The translations under genes were made by a program, and so were the position numbers. A stretch of 64,000 nucleotides of DNA, taken from positions 4,154,001 to 4,218,000 of the forward strand of contig NZ_CP007035.1 of the NCBI RefSeq assembly GCF_000243115.2, in the 5' to 3' direction. Shown one piece after another: positions 6,135 through 15,600 of the stretch. The stretch is from Niabella soli DSM 19437. Its GTDB lineage: Bacteria; Bacteroidota; Bacteroidia; Chitinophagales; Chitinophagaceae. Position 1 is the first letter of the stretch, and every line of letters begins with the position of its first letter. Under the pieces are notes generated by a model, which saw only the letters and a program-made list of their open reading frames with translations, was not told the origin of the DNA and ran no database searches.

Positions 6135-7832
6135 TTACACCTCAGCAAGCCTGATATCCTCCACCCGCAATTGCAGGCTTTTTTGCCCCTGCCATTCGTT
6201 TTCGTCAATTTTAAATACAAGGTCAAAAGGATGTCCGCTTTCGATAATCGGTAGTTTGTCTGCCAGGTTAAAGCCAATTCCTGTAAGGGGCACCCCATCC
6301 TGTTGTACCACAAAACGCAGGTGTTTTTCCTTTACCACTTTGCTGCCGGCATCTTTAACGTTGCGGGCTATAAAAACGGGAGTCATGTTTTCGGGGCCAA
6401 AGGGCTCCATTTGCTTGATAATATTGTAAAAGGCAGGGCTGATGTCTTTGAACTTTATTGCGGCGTCAATCAGCAGTTCGGGGATCAGTTGGTCGTCCGA
6501 AATGGTAATAGAAACGATCGCTTCAAATTTTTCACGAAAGGCTTCGATGTTGTCTTTGCTAAGTGTAAGTCCCGCTGCGGCAAAATGGCCCCCATAGGCG
6601 ATTAAATACTCTCTGCAGGCATGAATGGCTTCATAGAGATTAAAGCCCGGAACACTGCGGGCGCTACCGGCGGCGTAAGCGCCGCTTTCTGTCAGTACAA
6701 CTGTTGGCCGGTAATGCCGTTCGATCAGCCGTGAGGCAACAATGCCCACTACGCCTTTATGCCAGTGCGGCTGGTACACAACGGTCGATTTTCTTGAGGT
6801 CCAGGATGCATTTTGGGCAATCATTTCGAGTGCTTCTTCCGTAATTGCGGCGTCGGCCTCCTTGCGGTCGCTGTTGTCGCTGTGCAGGAGTTCGGCATAG
6901 GCTAATGCCTCTTCATAGGTTCCGGCAACAAATAGTTGCACGGCTTTTCTTGCGTCGTCCATACGCCCGGCGGCATTCACCCGCGGTGCGATCATAAACA
7001 CAAGATTATGTATGTGGAGTGGGAGTTTGGCTCCGCTTAAAAAGGCAAGCGCCTTTATTCCGGGATTGGGTTCTTTATTGGCCACTTCCAGCCCGTGAAA
7101 GGCAAGAATGCGGTTTTCTCCCGTAATGGGAACAATATCCGCGGCAATGGCGGTAGCTACCAGGTCGAGGTATTGATAGGAAAAACTCTGGGGTAATCCC
7201 AGTTTTTCAACAAGGGCTGTAATCAGTTTAAATCCAACGCCACAGCCGCAAAGTTCTTTGTAAGGGTAGGGGCAGTCCTTTTGCTTAGGGTTTAGTACCG
7301 CTACGGCCGCCGGAATTTTTTCATCAGGTAAATGGTGATCGCAGATGATGAAATCAATTTCCAGCGTGTTGGCATAATCGATCAGATCGATTGATTTAAT
7401 ACCGCAATCCAGGGCTACCACCAGCGTAAATCCATTTTCTTTGGCAAAATCGATGCCTGCCTTGCTGATACCATACCCCTCTTTATAACGGTGAGGTATA
7501 TAAAAATCCAGTTGCTGTGTTTGGGTGCTCAAAAACCGGTACATTACGGCCACGGCTGTGGTCCCATCTACATCGTAATCGCCAAAAACCAGTATTTTTT
7601 CACCGGCGCTAAAAGCCTTTAAGAGGCGGTTTACCGCGTGGTCCATATCCTTCATCAGCCATGGGCTGTGCAGGGCCTCCAACTGTGGTCTGAAAAATTC
7701 TTTAGCGTTGGTAAAGGTGGTAATTCCCCGTTGGGTTAATATACGGCAAAGAACGGGGTGTATTTTTAATGCATCTCGAAGTGTTTGTACGGCCGCTTCA
7801 TCGGCAGGTGCAATGTGCCATCTTTTTTCCAA
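6135..7832 (-). CDS. recJ: Single-stranded-DNA-specific exonuclease RecJ
   Basis: 5'-3' exonuclease on single-stranded DNA acting in recombination and mismatch repair in the cytoplasm. The 565-residue length is normal. DHH-domain motifs are intact: FGDYDVDG (84-90), ALDCGI (140-145) and the name-giving DHH (165-167) in IICDHHLPDE. The DHHA1 domain follows with GGHFAAAGLTL, then the C-terminal OB fold (about 455-560). It starts 2 bp after the stop codon of the polyprenyl synthase, so the two form an operon. Confidence 0.95.
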   Translation of the reverse strand: MEKRWHIAPADEAAVQTLRDALKIHPVLCRILTQRGITTFTNAKEFFRPQLEALHSPWLMKDMDHAVNRLLKAFSAGEKILVFGDYDVDGTTAVAVMYRFLSTQTQQLDFYIPHRYKEGYGISKAGIDFAKENGFTLVVALDCGIKSIDLIDYANTLEIDFIICDHHLPDEKIPAAVAVLNPKQKDCPYPYKELCGCGVGFKLITALVEKLGLPQSFSYQYLDLVATAIAADIVPITGENRILAFHGLEVANKEPNPGIKALAFLSGAKLPLHIHNLVFMIAPRVNAAGRMDDARKAVQLFVAGTYEEALAYAELLHSDNSDRKEADAAITEEALEMIAQNASWTSRKSTVVYQPHWHKGVVGIVASRLIERHYRPTVVLTESGAYAAGSARSVPGFNLYEAIHACREYLIAYGGHFAAAGLTLSKDNIEAFREKFEAIVSITISDDQLIPELLIDAAIKFKDISPAFYNIIKQMEPFGPENMTPVFIARNVKDAGSKVVKEKHLRFVVQQDGVPLTGIGFNLADKLPIIESGHPFDLVFKIDENEWQGQKSLQLRVEDIRLAEV

Positions 7833-7834
7833 GG

Positions 7835-8797
7835 TTAGTATTTTCTTTCGGTTACATAATTAACCAGATCAATGAGCCCGCGTTTGTATTCATTATCGGG
7901 GCAGGTATCCAGTATATTTAAGGCCTCTTGCTTAAAGGTATACATTTTTTCAATAGCATAGCTGATGCCGCCGGCCTCTTTTACTGTGTCCAGCACCCAC
8001 TGTACCTTTGCGCGGTCGTTATTATTGTTCTTCACAATAGTAATGATCTTTTGCCGGGTGGATTTGTCAACCTTATTTAAGGTATAGATCAGCGGCAGGG
8101 TCATTTTTTTCTCCTTAATATCATTTCCGGTGGGTTTGCCCACATCTTCGCTGGCATAGTCGAACAGATCATCTTTAATCTGAAAAGCGATCCCTGTTTT
8201 TTCGCCAAAAAGCCGGGCTTTTTCGGTGGCTTCTTCGTTCTCCGTAACCGACCAGGCACCCGCACTACAGGCGGAAGCCAATAACGAGGCCGTTTTGTTC
8301 TTGATAATGTCGTAATAGATTGATTCTTCCAGGTTCAGGGAACGTGCTTTTTCCAACTGCAGCAGCTCTCCTTCAGCCATTTTCTGGATGGCATCCGACA
8401 TAATTTTCAGCATTCTGTAATCTCCGTGCTCGAGTGAGAGGAGGAGGCCGGTAGCAAACAGATAGTCGCCCACCAGCACGGAAGCTTTATTTTTCCATAA
8501 GGCATAAGTGGAAAAAAAGCCTCTTCTTTCATAGGAATCATCCACCACATCATCATGCACCAGGGATCCCGTATGCAAAATTTCAACTAATGATGCCGCC
8601 CGGTAAGTAGCCTCTGTGGTAGGGCCAAAGAGCTTTGCCGAAAGGAAAACAAACATGGGTCGCAATTGTTTGCCCTTGCGTTTGACGATATAACGCATAA
8701 TCCGGTCCAGCAGGGGGGTATTGCTTTTAACGGCCTTTTTAAAACGCTCTTCAAAGTTTTCTAATTCTACCCCTATAAGGGCGGTGGGTAATTGCAT
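7835..8797 (-). CDS. Polyprenyl diphosphate synthase (octaprenyl type)
   Basis: Trans-isoprenyl diphosphate synthase that extends farnesyl diphosphate with isopentenyl diphosphate, most likely for the menaquinone side chain. The 320 residues are typical. The first aspartate-rich motif is HDDVVDDSYERR (DDVVDD at 82-87), the second is IKDDLFDYA (about 210), and the KGKQLRPM substrate-binding motif is at 41-48. Product length cannot be read reliably from sequence. It is first of a two-gene operon with recJ and divergent from the OmpA gene. Confidence 0.92.
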   Translation of the reverse strand: MQLPTALIGVELENFEERFKKAVKSNTPLLDRIMRYIVKRKGKQLRPMFVFLSAKLFGPTTEATYRAASLVEILHTGSLVHDDVVDDSYERRGFFSTYALWKNKASVLVGDYLFATGLLLSLEHGDYRMLKIMSDAIQKMAEGELLQLEKARSLNLEESIYYDIIKNKTASLLASACSAGAWSVTENEEATEKARLFGEKTGIAFQIKDDLFDYASEDVGKPTGNDIKEKKMTLPLIYTLNKVDKSTRQKIITIVKNNNNDRAKVQWVLDTVKEAGGISYAIEKMYTFKQEALNILDTCPDNEYKRGLIDLVNYVTERKY

Positions 8798-8816
8798 TAC
8801 AAATTAAAATTAGGGG

Positions 8817-8824
8817 CAAATCTA
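8817..8824 (-). promoter_or_regulatory. Promoter -7 element for the polyprenyl synthase-recJ operon
   Basis: The minus strand reads TAGATTTG, an exact TAnnTTTG match about 20 bp before the start codon. The upstream TTG is not evident. It would leave a 5' untranslated region of only about 10-15 nt. Confidence 0.45.
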
Positions 8825-8910
8825 GCAATTTGCGATGATTAAAGTACTCATTTTTAATCGAAAACGCATGCTGTATTTTAGGAAATTTATTATTTTTTTT
8901 GGTTAAAAAT

Positions 8911-8940
8911 TTGTTTATATAAGAAATGGCTTTAAATTTG
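8911..8940 (+). promoter_or_regulatory. Strong Bacteroidota promoter of the OmpA gene
   Basis: TTG at 8911-8913, a 19-nt spacer, then TAAATTTG at 8933-8940. Both elements and the spacing match the Bacteroidota housekeeping sigma consensus exactly. The ATG lies 44 bp downstream. Confidence 0.78.
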
Positions 8941-8983
8941 CTATTCATTTTAGGAAATCGTTTTTAAATCTTAATCCTTAGTT

Positions 8984-10534
8984 ATGACAAGCAAAAAGTA
9001 CACATTATTGGCAGGTTTAGGCTGCCTGATTGCGTCTACCGGGTTTTCTCAAGTAAGCCCTACGCACCCGTACACTGCGCCACACCCGCTGTACGGTACT
9101 TATTCTGTTACTGACTCTAATTATTATTCTGGCAAGCGTTTGCAACAGCATAATGATTTTATGGTTGGTACCAGCGATTATCCCGCTAAACCTAGAGATA
9201 TGTGGGAGTTAGGTATTAAAGGTGGATCATTTTTGATATTAGGTGATATGCCGGCTAATCCAGCCTCTTTTGGTTTTGGTGGTCATATCCGTAAGTCTTT
9301 AGGACATGTGATGTCTCTGAGACTGGAGTATGTTTACGGTGTTGCTAAAGGTGAATCTTACAACAACGTAGGCGGTTGGAACCCCAACTACAAAACTACA
9401 GCTCAGGAACTTTCTTTACAGGCATTGTTTAACATCCACAACATCCGTTTCTACAAAGATCATACAAGCATGACTTTGTATGGTATCGCTGGTTTGGGTG
9501 TAAATACCTGGAGAGTAAAGTACAATTCAACAGTTAACGTACCCGGTGCAACAAGCTACGATCAACAAAAAGATGTTGTAAAGCAAGTTAGAGATGCGAT
9601 CGGTGGTAACTATGACGCAAGCTACTATACTACCAACGCCCGTTGGTCTAAAATGTTTGCTGGCCGTTATGGCCCCACTGCTACTGCAGGTTTAGGTATC
9701 GCATTCAGACTGAGCGACAGGGTTAACCTGGCTATTGAAGATCGTCTGATCGTTCCGTTTACAGATATGTATGATGGGTACAGCGCTGCATCTTTTGGCA
9801 ACAAAAACCAGGACTTCGCAAATTACGCATCTATCGGTCTGAACTTCAACCTGGGTAACAAATCAAAAAGAGTTGAGCCTCTGTACTGGTTAAACCCATT
9901 GAACTATGCTTACGGCGAGCTGCGTCGTGTTCCTGAGATCATTCTGCCTGATTCTGATGGTGATGGTGTAACGGATCAATTCGACCAAGAACAAACTCCT
10001 GCTGGTTGCCCTGTTGACACTCATGGTGTTAGCCGCGATACAGATGGTGACGGCGTTCCTGATTGTAAAGATAAAGAACTGGTTACTCCTACTTACTGTC
10101 AGCCAGTTAATGCTGATGGTGTTGGTAAATGCCCTTGTCCGGAAGGATGCGGTGTTCAACCTGCAACTGAGTGTGCTACTTTATTAGGTGCTTTACCTAG
10201 CGTACATTTCGCTAACAACTCTAATACTCTTTCTGCTGACGCTCAGTCTAGCTTAGCTACTGTAGCTTCTAAATTAAGAGCTAATCCAAATTGTAAAGTG
10301 GTTGTAGTTGGATATTGCGCTGCTACTAAGAAACAACAGCAATTAAGCTGGGATCACGTAAACAAAGTGATCACTCACTTACAAGAAAAAGAAGGCATCA
10401 GCGGAGACAGATTTATCTTCTCTTCTGGTCAGGAAGGTGGAGATTGCAACACAGTAGACATCCGTGCTGCTGCTCCTGGAGAAGATGGACCCAACACAGT
10501 GGCTCCTCCTCATCCAAATCTTCGCAAAAAATAG
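8984..10534 (+). CDS. OmpA-family outer membrane protein with thrombospondin type 3 repeats
   Basis: Probable abundant outer-membrane protein tethering the envelope to peptidoglycan. It has a signal peptide (1-22, ending STGFSQ), an N-terminal beta-barrel-like domain (about 50-310, repeated GLG and aromatic strands), calcium-binding type 3 repeats (DSDGDGVTDQFD at about 323 and DTDGDGVPDCKD at about 347), and a C-terminal OmpA-like domain (about 395-500) beginning VHFANNSNTLSADAQ. The canonical peptidoglycan Asp/Arg positions are not obvious in this divergent copy. A strong promoter, a terminator and codon use rich in T-ending codons unlike its neighbours suggest high expression. Confidence 0.9.
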   Translation: MTSKKYTLLAGLGCLIASTGFSQVSPTHPYTAPHPLYGTYSVTDSNYYSGKRLQQHNDFMVGTSDYPAKPRDMWELGIKGGSFLILGDMPANPASFGFGGHIRKSLGHVMSLRLEYVYGVAKGESYNNVGGWNPNYKTTAQELSLQALFNIHNIRFYKDHTSMTLYGIAGLGVNTWRVKYNSTVNVPGATSYDQQKDVVKQVRDAIGGNYDASYYTTNARWSKMFAGRYGPTATAGLGIAFRLSDRVNLAIEDRLIVPFTDMYDGYSAASFGNKNQDFANYASIGLNFNLGNKSKRVEPLYWLNPLNYAYGELRRVPEIILPDSDGDGVTDQFDQEQTPAGCPVDTHGVSRDTDGDGVPDCKDKELVTPTYCQPVNADGVGKCPCPEGCGVQPATECATLLGALPSVHFANNSNTLSADAQSSLATVASKLRANPNCKVVVVGYCAATKKQQQLSWDHVNKVITHLQEKEGISGDRFIFSSGQEGGDCNTVDIRAAAPGEDGPNTVAPPHPNLRKK

Positions 10535-10560
10535 TAACTTTTTGCTATAACAAATACAAA

Positions 10561-10587
10561 CCCTCTCGCCTTGGCGAGGGGGTTTTT
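10561..10587 (+). terminator. Terminator of the OmpA gene
   Basis: CCCTCTCGCC and GGCGAGGGGG form a ten-pair stem (one G-U) with a two-base loop, followed by TTTTTT. It lies 26 bp after the stop codon. Confidence 0.92.
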
Positions 10588-11043
10588 TGTTGCCCGGAAC
10601 TTTCGTTTTACAAGAAATCTGTGGCCCGGACGGCTGCTAAAGATAACGGATCATGCCGCACTGCGCCACAGGAATCAATTTGGGAGATTAAATTTGATTA
10701 TCAATTAGTTGTGGCGTCGGCGAGGACTCGGGATAAGAATAGATCCTGAAGCAAGTTCAGGATGACAGGTTCAACTCCTGCAAGACTTAGCTAATCGCGG
10801 AACGTTGATAATGGCACAGATTGGTAAAGGATTTTTGGTCGGAGAACAATAAATCAAAGCGACAGAAAGATAAAAACTTCCTGTGCATCTCGGTTATAAT
10901 GAACCGGTATCGAAACTCGGCCAGTAATGATACTGATTGTGACATTGGCCATGGTTTGTGTCATGACAAACCACTTGAGATTCGGTATTGTAATAAAATT
11001 GATGCCGGCCTATTCTATTATTGATCAATAAGGCTTAGAAGCA
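10588..11043. other. Intergenic stretch with dispersed hairpins
   Basis: No gene is convincing; the short frames here lack signals or domains. Visible hairpins: ATCCTGAA-GCAAG-TTCAGGAT at 10743-10763 (a common style of intergenic palindrome) and TGGTTTGT-GTCATG-ACAAACCA near 10953-10974. The rest appears to be unique sequence. Confidence 0.5.
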
Positions 11044-11073
11044 TAAAAAAAGGGTGGCAGAACCACCCTTTTT
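11044..11073 (-). terminator. Terminator of the gltB-gltD operon
   Basis: AGGGTGG and CCACCCT pair around CAGAA. A-runs and T-runs on both sides make it usable from either strand. It sits 18 bp beyond the gltD stop codon. Confidence 0.88.
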
Positions 11074-11090
11074 GTTGTCGGTAATCTGTT

Positions 11091-12596
11091 TTATTCGAAC
11101 GATAATAATACAGATTGTTCTTTTGATTCTAACACGGAATGTCCCATCAAAAACTCATCTACTTTCCGGGCGCATTCGCGGCCCTCACTGATGGCCCACA
11201 CCACCAGACTCTGCCCTCTGCGCATATCGCCGGCAGCAAAGACCTTGGGGATATTGGTTTTATATTGTTGTTCAGAAGCCTTTATGTTGCCCCTGTTATC
11301 CAGCTCCACATCCAGCTCCTGTAAAAGCCCTTCATGTTGAGGATGTACAAATCCCATGGCCAAAAGTGCCAGTTCGCAGGGCATTTCCCTTTCTGATCCC
11401 GCTACTTCAACAAATTGCGCCGGTTTGCCGGGTTCCGGGGTTTTCCATTCCAGATCCACCACTACCAGTGATTTGAGGTTTCCATCCGCATCGCCTTTAA
11501 ATTCCTTAGTGGCGATAGACCAATGACGGCTGGCTCCTTCCTCGTGACTGGTAGTCGTTTTCAGCAACATCGGATAAGAAGGCCAGGGCATGGCTTCCGT
11601 ACGCTCTTTGGGTGGCATCGGAAGCAACTCAAACTGGGTTACAGAAGCCGCTTTATGCCGGTTGCTGGTGCCAACACAATCGCTACCGGTATCACCGCCG
11701 CCAATTACCACCACGTTCTTTCCTGTTGCCAACACCTCTTCTGGAAGAATATTGCTTTCCAGATCTTTATGCGCCAGGAAGTCCTTACCATCCACCCGCT
11801 TATTGTTCTGTTTCAAAAAATCCATTGCGAAATGTACGCCTTTAAAAGCCCGCCCCGGAATGGGCAGGTTCCGGGGAACGGTGCTGCCACCGCATAAAAC
11901 GATCGCATCGTAATTCCGGAGCAGGTCGTGAATGCTAACATTTTTACCAACATTCGCATGGCATTGAAATTCAATACCTTCTTCTTTCATAACCTCGACG
12001 CGACGGTCGACCACCCATTTTTCCAACTTAAAGTCGGGGATGCCGTAGCGCAATAGCCCGCCGGGTTTTTCATCCCGCTCAAAAACGGTAACGGCGTGGC
12101 CAGCATAGTTCAACTGGGCAGCCGCTGCCAGGCCGGAAGGCCCGCTGCCTACTACGGCCACTTTTTTCCCGGTGCGGACATTCGGCCCTTTTTTTGAAAC
12201 AAAGCCTTTCTCAAAAGCTATTTCAATAATATGTTTCTCGATCTCCTCAATAGCCACGGGTGGCTGATTGATCCCCAGTACGCAGGCCGATTCGCAGGGG
12301 GCCGGACAGATCCTGCCGGTGAATTCAGGGAAATTATTGGTGGATGTAAGAATATCGTATGCTTCCTTATATTCTTTGCGATAAATTGCGTCGTTAAACT
12401 CGGGAATTACATTACCCAGCGGACATCCGCTATGACAAAAAGGAACGCCGCAATCCATGCATCGCGCAGCCTGGTTGTTTAATTTATCCTCCGGGAATAA
12501 TTCTATGAACTCCTTATAATGTTGTACGCGTTCTGCTACTGCTTTTTTCCCCGGAGTCTCTCTTGAAAATTCTAAAAATCCTGTTGGTTTACCCAT
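11091..12596 (-). CDS. gltD: Glutamate synthase, small (beta) subunit
   Basis: FAD/NADPH oxidoreductase subunit that passes electrons to the large subunit for glutamate synthesis. The 501-residue length is normal. The N-terminal cysteine motifs for iron-sulfur clusters are present (CMDCGVPFCHSGCPLGN at about 42-58 and CPAPCESACVLG at about 98-109). The FAD site is VAVVGSGPSGLAAA (about 147-160), the NADPH site is VVVIGGGDTGSDC (about 288-300), and the second FAD motif is VFAAGDMRRGQSLVVWA. It follows gltB by 47 bp. Confidence 0.96.
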   Translation of the reverse strand: MGKPTGFLEFSRETPGKKAVAERVQHYKEFIELFPEDKLNNQAARCMDCGVPFCHSGCPLGNVIPEFNDAIYRKEYKEAYDILTSTNNFPEFTGRICPAPCESACVLGINQPPVAIEEIEKHIIEIAFEKGFVSKKGPNVRTGKKVAVVGSGPSGLAAAAQLNYAGHAVTVFERDEKPGGLLRYGIPDFKLEKWVVDRRVEVMKEEGIEFQCHANVGKNVSIHDLLRNYDAIVLCGGSTVPRNLPIPGRAFKGVHFAMDFLKQNNKRVDGKDFLAHKDLESNILPEEVLATGKNVVVIGGGDTGSDCVGTSNRHKAASVTQFELLPMPPKERTEAMPWPSYPMLLKTTTSHEEGASRHWSIATKEFKGDADGNLKSLVVVDLEWKTPEPGKPAQFVEVAGSEREMPCELALLAMGFVHPQHEGLLQELDVELDNRGNIKASEQQYKTNIPKVFAAGDMRRGQSLVVWAISEGRECARKVDEFLMGHSVLESKEQSVLLSFE

Positions 12597-12643
12597 TTTG
12601 AAATTTCTGATTGCTTATTTTAATTTCTGATTTTCTGTTGCAG

Positions 12644-15600
12644 TTATGCTAATTGTGCTGCTGCCGCTTTTGCCAGCATTATTTTTTTGTATTCAGCAGG
12701 GAACACTTTTATAAAGTTCTTTAGCTGGTTATCAAAGTCGTCCAGGATGAATTTGGCTACGGGACTTTTGGTGTATTGATAATGTTTGGATATGAATTCC
12801 TGCAGGAACAGGATATCATCATTTTCAACCACCGGGTCCAGTTCCACCATTTCCTTATTACAATTGCCAGCAAACTTCTGGCTGGCATCATATACATAAG
12901 CGATACCCCCGCTCATACCGGCGGCAAAATTTCTTCCCGTATCACCAAGAATGATGGCGCGTCCACCGGTCATGTATTCGCAACCGTGGTCGCCTACGCC
13001 TTCCGTAACTACTGTTGCTCCGGAGTTGCGGACAGCAAAGCGCTCACCCGCTTTTCCGCGGATAAAGCCCTGGCCGCTGGTAGCTCCATAAAAGGCCACA
13101 TTGCCAATGATGCTGTTTTCCTCCGCTACAAATCCGGCATTTTTGTCGGGGTAGATGATCAGCTTCGCGCCACTTAATCCTTTACCGAAATAATCATTGG
13201 CATCGCCCTCCAATTCTAATGTAATGCCTTTATTACAGAATGCTGCAAAGCTTTGCCCGGCGGTACCTTTCAATTTGATATGAACGGTATCTTCCGGCAG
13301 TCCTTCGGAACGATATTTTTTGGTGATCTCGTGCGAAAGAATCGTTCCTGCGGCGCGATCGGTATTTACAATATCGAAGGATGCTTTTACTGCCGCGCCT
13401 TTTTCGATGGCCGGTTTGGCTGCTTCCAGGAATTTCCAGTCCAGCACGGATTTCAACCCATGATCCTGTTCTTCTGCATTAAACAAGCCTACATTTTCTT
13501 CTTCTTTTTCGCGGTACAGGATCGGCGACAGATCCAGGTTCTTGTATTTCCAGTGATCGATACCTTCCCGTACTTTTAAATCGTTCGACTGTCCGATCAT
13601 TTCCTCAACGGTTCTGTAACCCAGTTCGGCCATTACTTCCCGCAAATCTTCTGTTAAGAATTTGAAGAAGTTTACGACATGGTCGGGGTTACCGGTGAAT
13701 CTTTTTCTCAGTTCAGGATCCTGGGTAGCCACACCCACAGGGCAGGTGTTTAAATGACATTTACGCATCATAATACAGCCTTCTACAATCAACGCTGCGG
13801 TGGCCACACCCCATTCTTCTGCGCCCAGCATAGCGGCGACAACAATATCGCGGCCGGTGCGCATTTGTCCGTCGGTTTGCAACACCACGCGGCTGCGCAA
13901 TTTATTTTTTACCAGGGTTTGTTGCGCCTCGGCAACACCTAACTCCCAGGGAAGGCCTGCATGACGAATCGAACTGATAGGAGAGGCGCCTGTGCCACCA
14001 TCATGACCTGCGATCAACACCACATCGGCCTTGGCTTTGGTAACACCCGCCGCAATAGTGCCTACACCTGCCTTGCTCACCAGCTTTACATTAATGCGTG
14101 CATGGCGGTTGGCATTTTTAAGATCGAATATTAACTGGGCCAGGTCTTCGATAGAATAAATATCGTGATGCGGTGGCGGAGAGATCAATCCAACTCCGGG
14201 AGTCGCATGACGGGTCTTACCGATCCAGTCGTCTACCTTATCGCCGGGCAACTGTCCGCCCTCGCCGGGTTTTGCACCCTGCGCCATTTTTATCTGTAAT
14301 TCATCGGCCTCGGTCAGGTACAGACTGGTAACACCAAAGCGGGCGCTGGCCACCTGTTTGATGGCGCTGCGCATACTGTCGCCGTTTTCCAGGCGGGTAT
14401 AACGTGCTTCATCTTCACCACCTTCACCGGTATTGCTTTTGCCGCCCAGGCGGTTCATGGCAATAGCCAGCGTGGTGTGCGCTTCCCAACTGATAGAACC
14501 AAAGCTCATGGCCCCGGTGGCAAAACGTTTGTAGATCTTTTCTGCAGGTTCTACTTCATCAATAGAAATAGGTTTTCTGCTGCGTTTAAAGTCCAGCAGC
14601 CCCCTTAATGTTATTGCTTTAGTAGTTTGATCGTTCACCAGCTTGGTGTACTTTTTAAAGATGTTGTAATCGTTCATCTTTGTTGAGTACTGCAGCAGGT
14701 GGATCGTTTGCGGGTTAAAGAGATGGGCCTCACCTTTCCGCTTCCATTGGTAAAAACCGCCGGTGGGTAGCTGATCCACGGGGATCGGCTTCTGGCTGAA
14801 ACCAAAATTGTGTTTTGCCAGCGCCTCACGGGCCAGCTCATCCAGCCCCATACCCTCAATACGGGAAGTGGTCCCGGTAAAATATTTAGATACCACCGCG
14901 TTGTTGATGCCGATGATCTCAAATATCTGCGCGCCCTGGTAGGATTGCAGGGTAGAGATGCCCATTTTTGAAAATACCTTTAAGAGCCCGTCACTAATGG
15001 CCTTGATATAGTTCTTATATAATGTTTCTAATGGAATATCTGCCTTTATTTTTCCGGCTTCTTTCAGATTGTGGATCGTGGAGAAAGCCATATAGGGATT
15101 GATAGCAGTAGCACCGAAGCCTAACAGGCAGGCAAAATGGTGCACTTCCCAAACATCACCGGCTTCTACCACCAAACCCACTTTACCCCGCAGTCCTCTT
15201 CGTATTAAATGATGATGAACCGCTGCTATCGCTAACAGGGAAGGGATCGGGGCATGCTGGCTATCAATGGCCCGGTCCTGTAATACCAATACCTCAAATC
15301 CATCATTTACCGCATCTTCGGCATAGGCGCAGATACGGTCCAGCCCTTTTTCCAAAGATCCGGGTTTGCCATCCGCCCTGAAATAACATTGCAGGGTCTT
15401 GGCCTGGAACGTACCGGTATCAATGCTTCTGAGTGTTTCCAGTTCAAAATTATTCAGTACGGGCTGCTTCAACGCCACCACATGACAATCCATTTCATCT
15501 TCGATCAACAGGCTGCCGTTATTCCCGACAAATGTTGCCAGGGACATTACCATACGTTCCCGGATAGGGTCGATAGGCGGGTTGGTTACCTGGGCAAATA

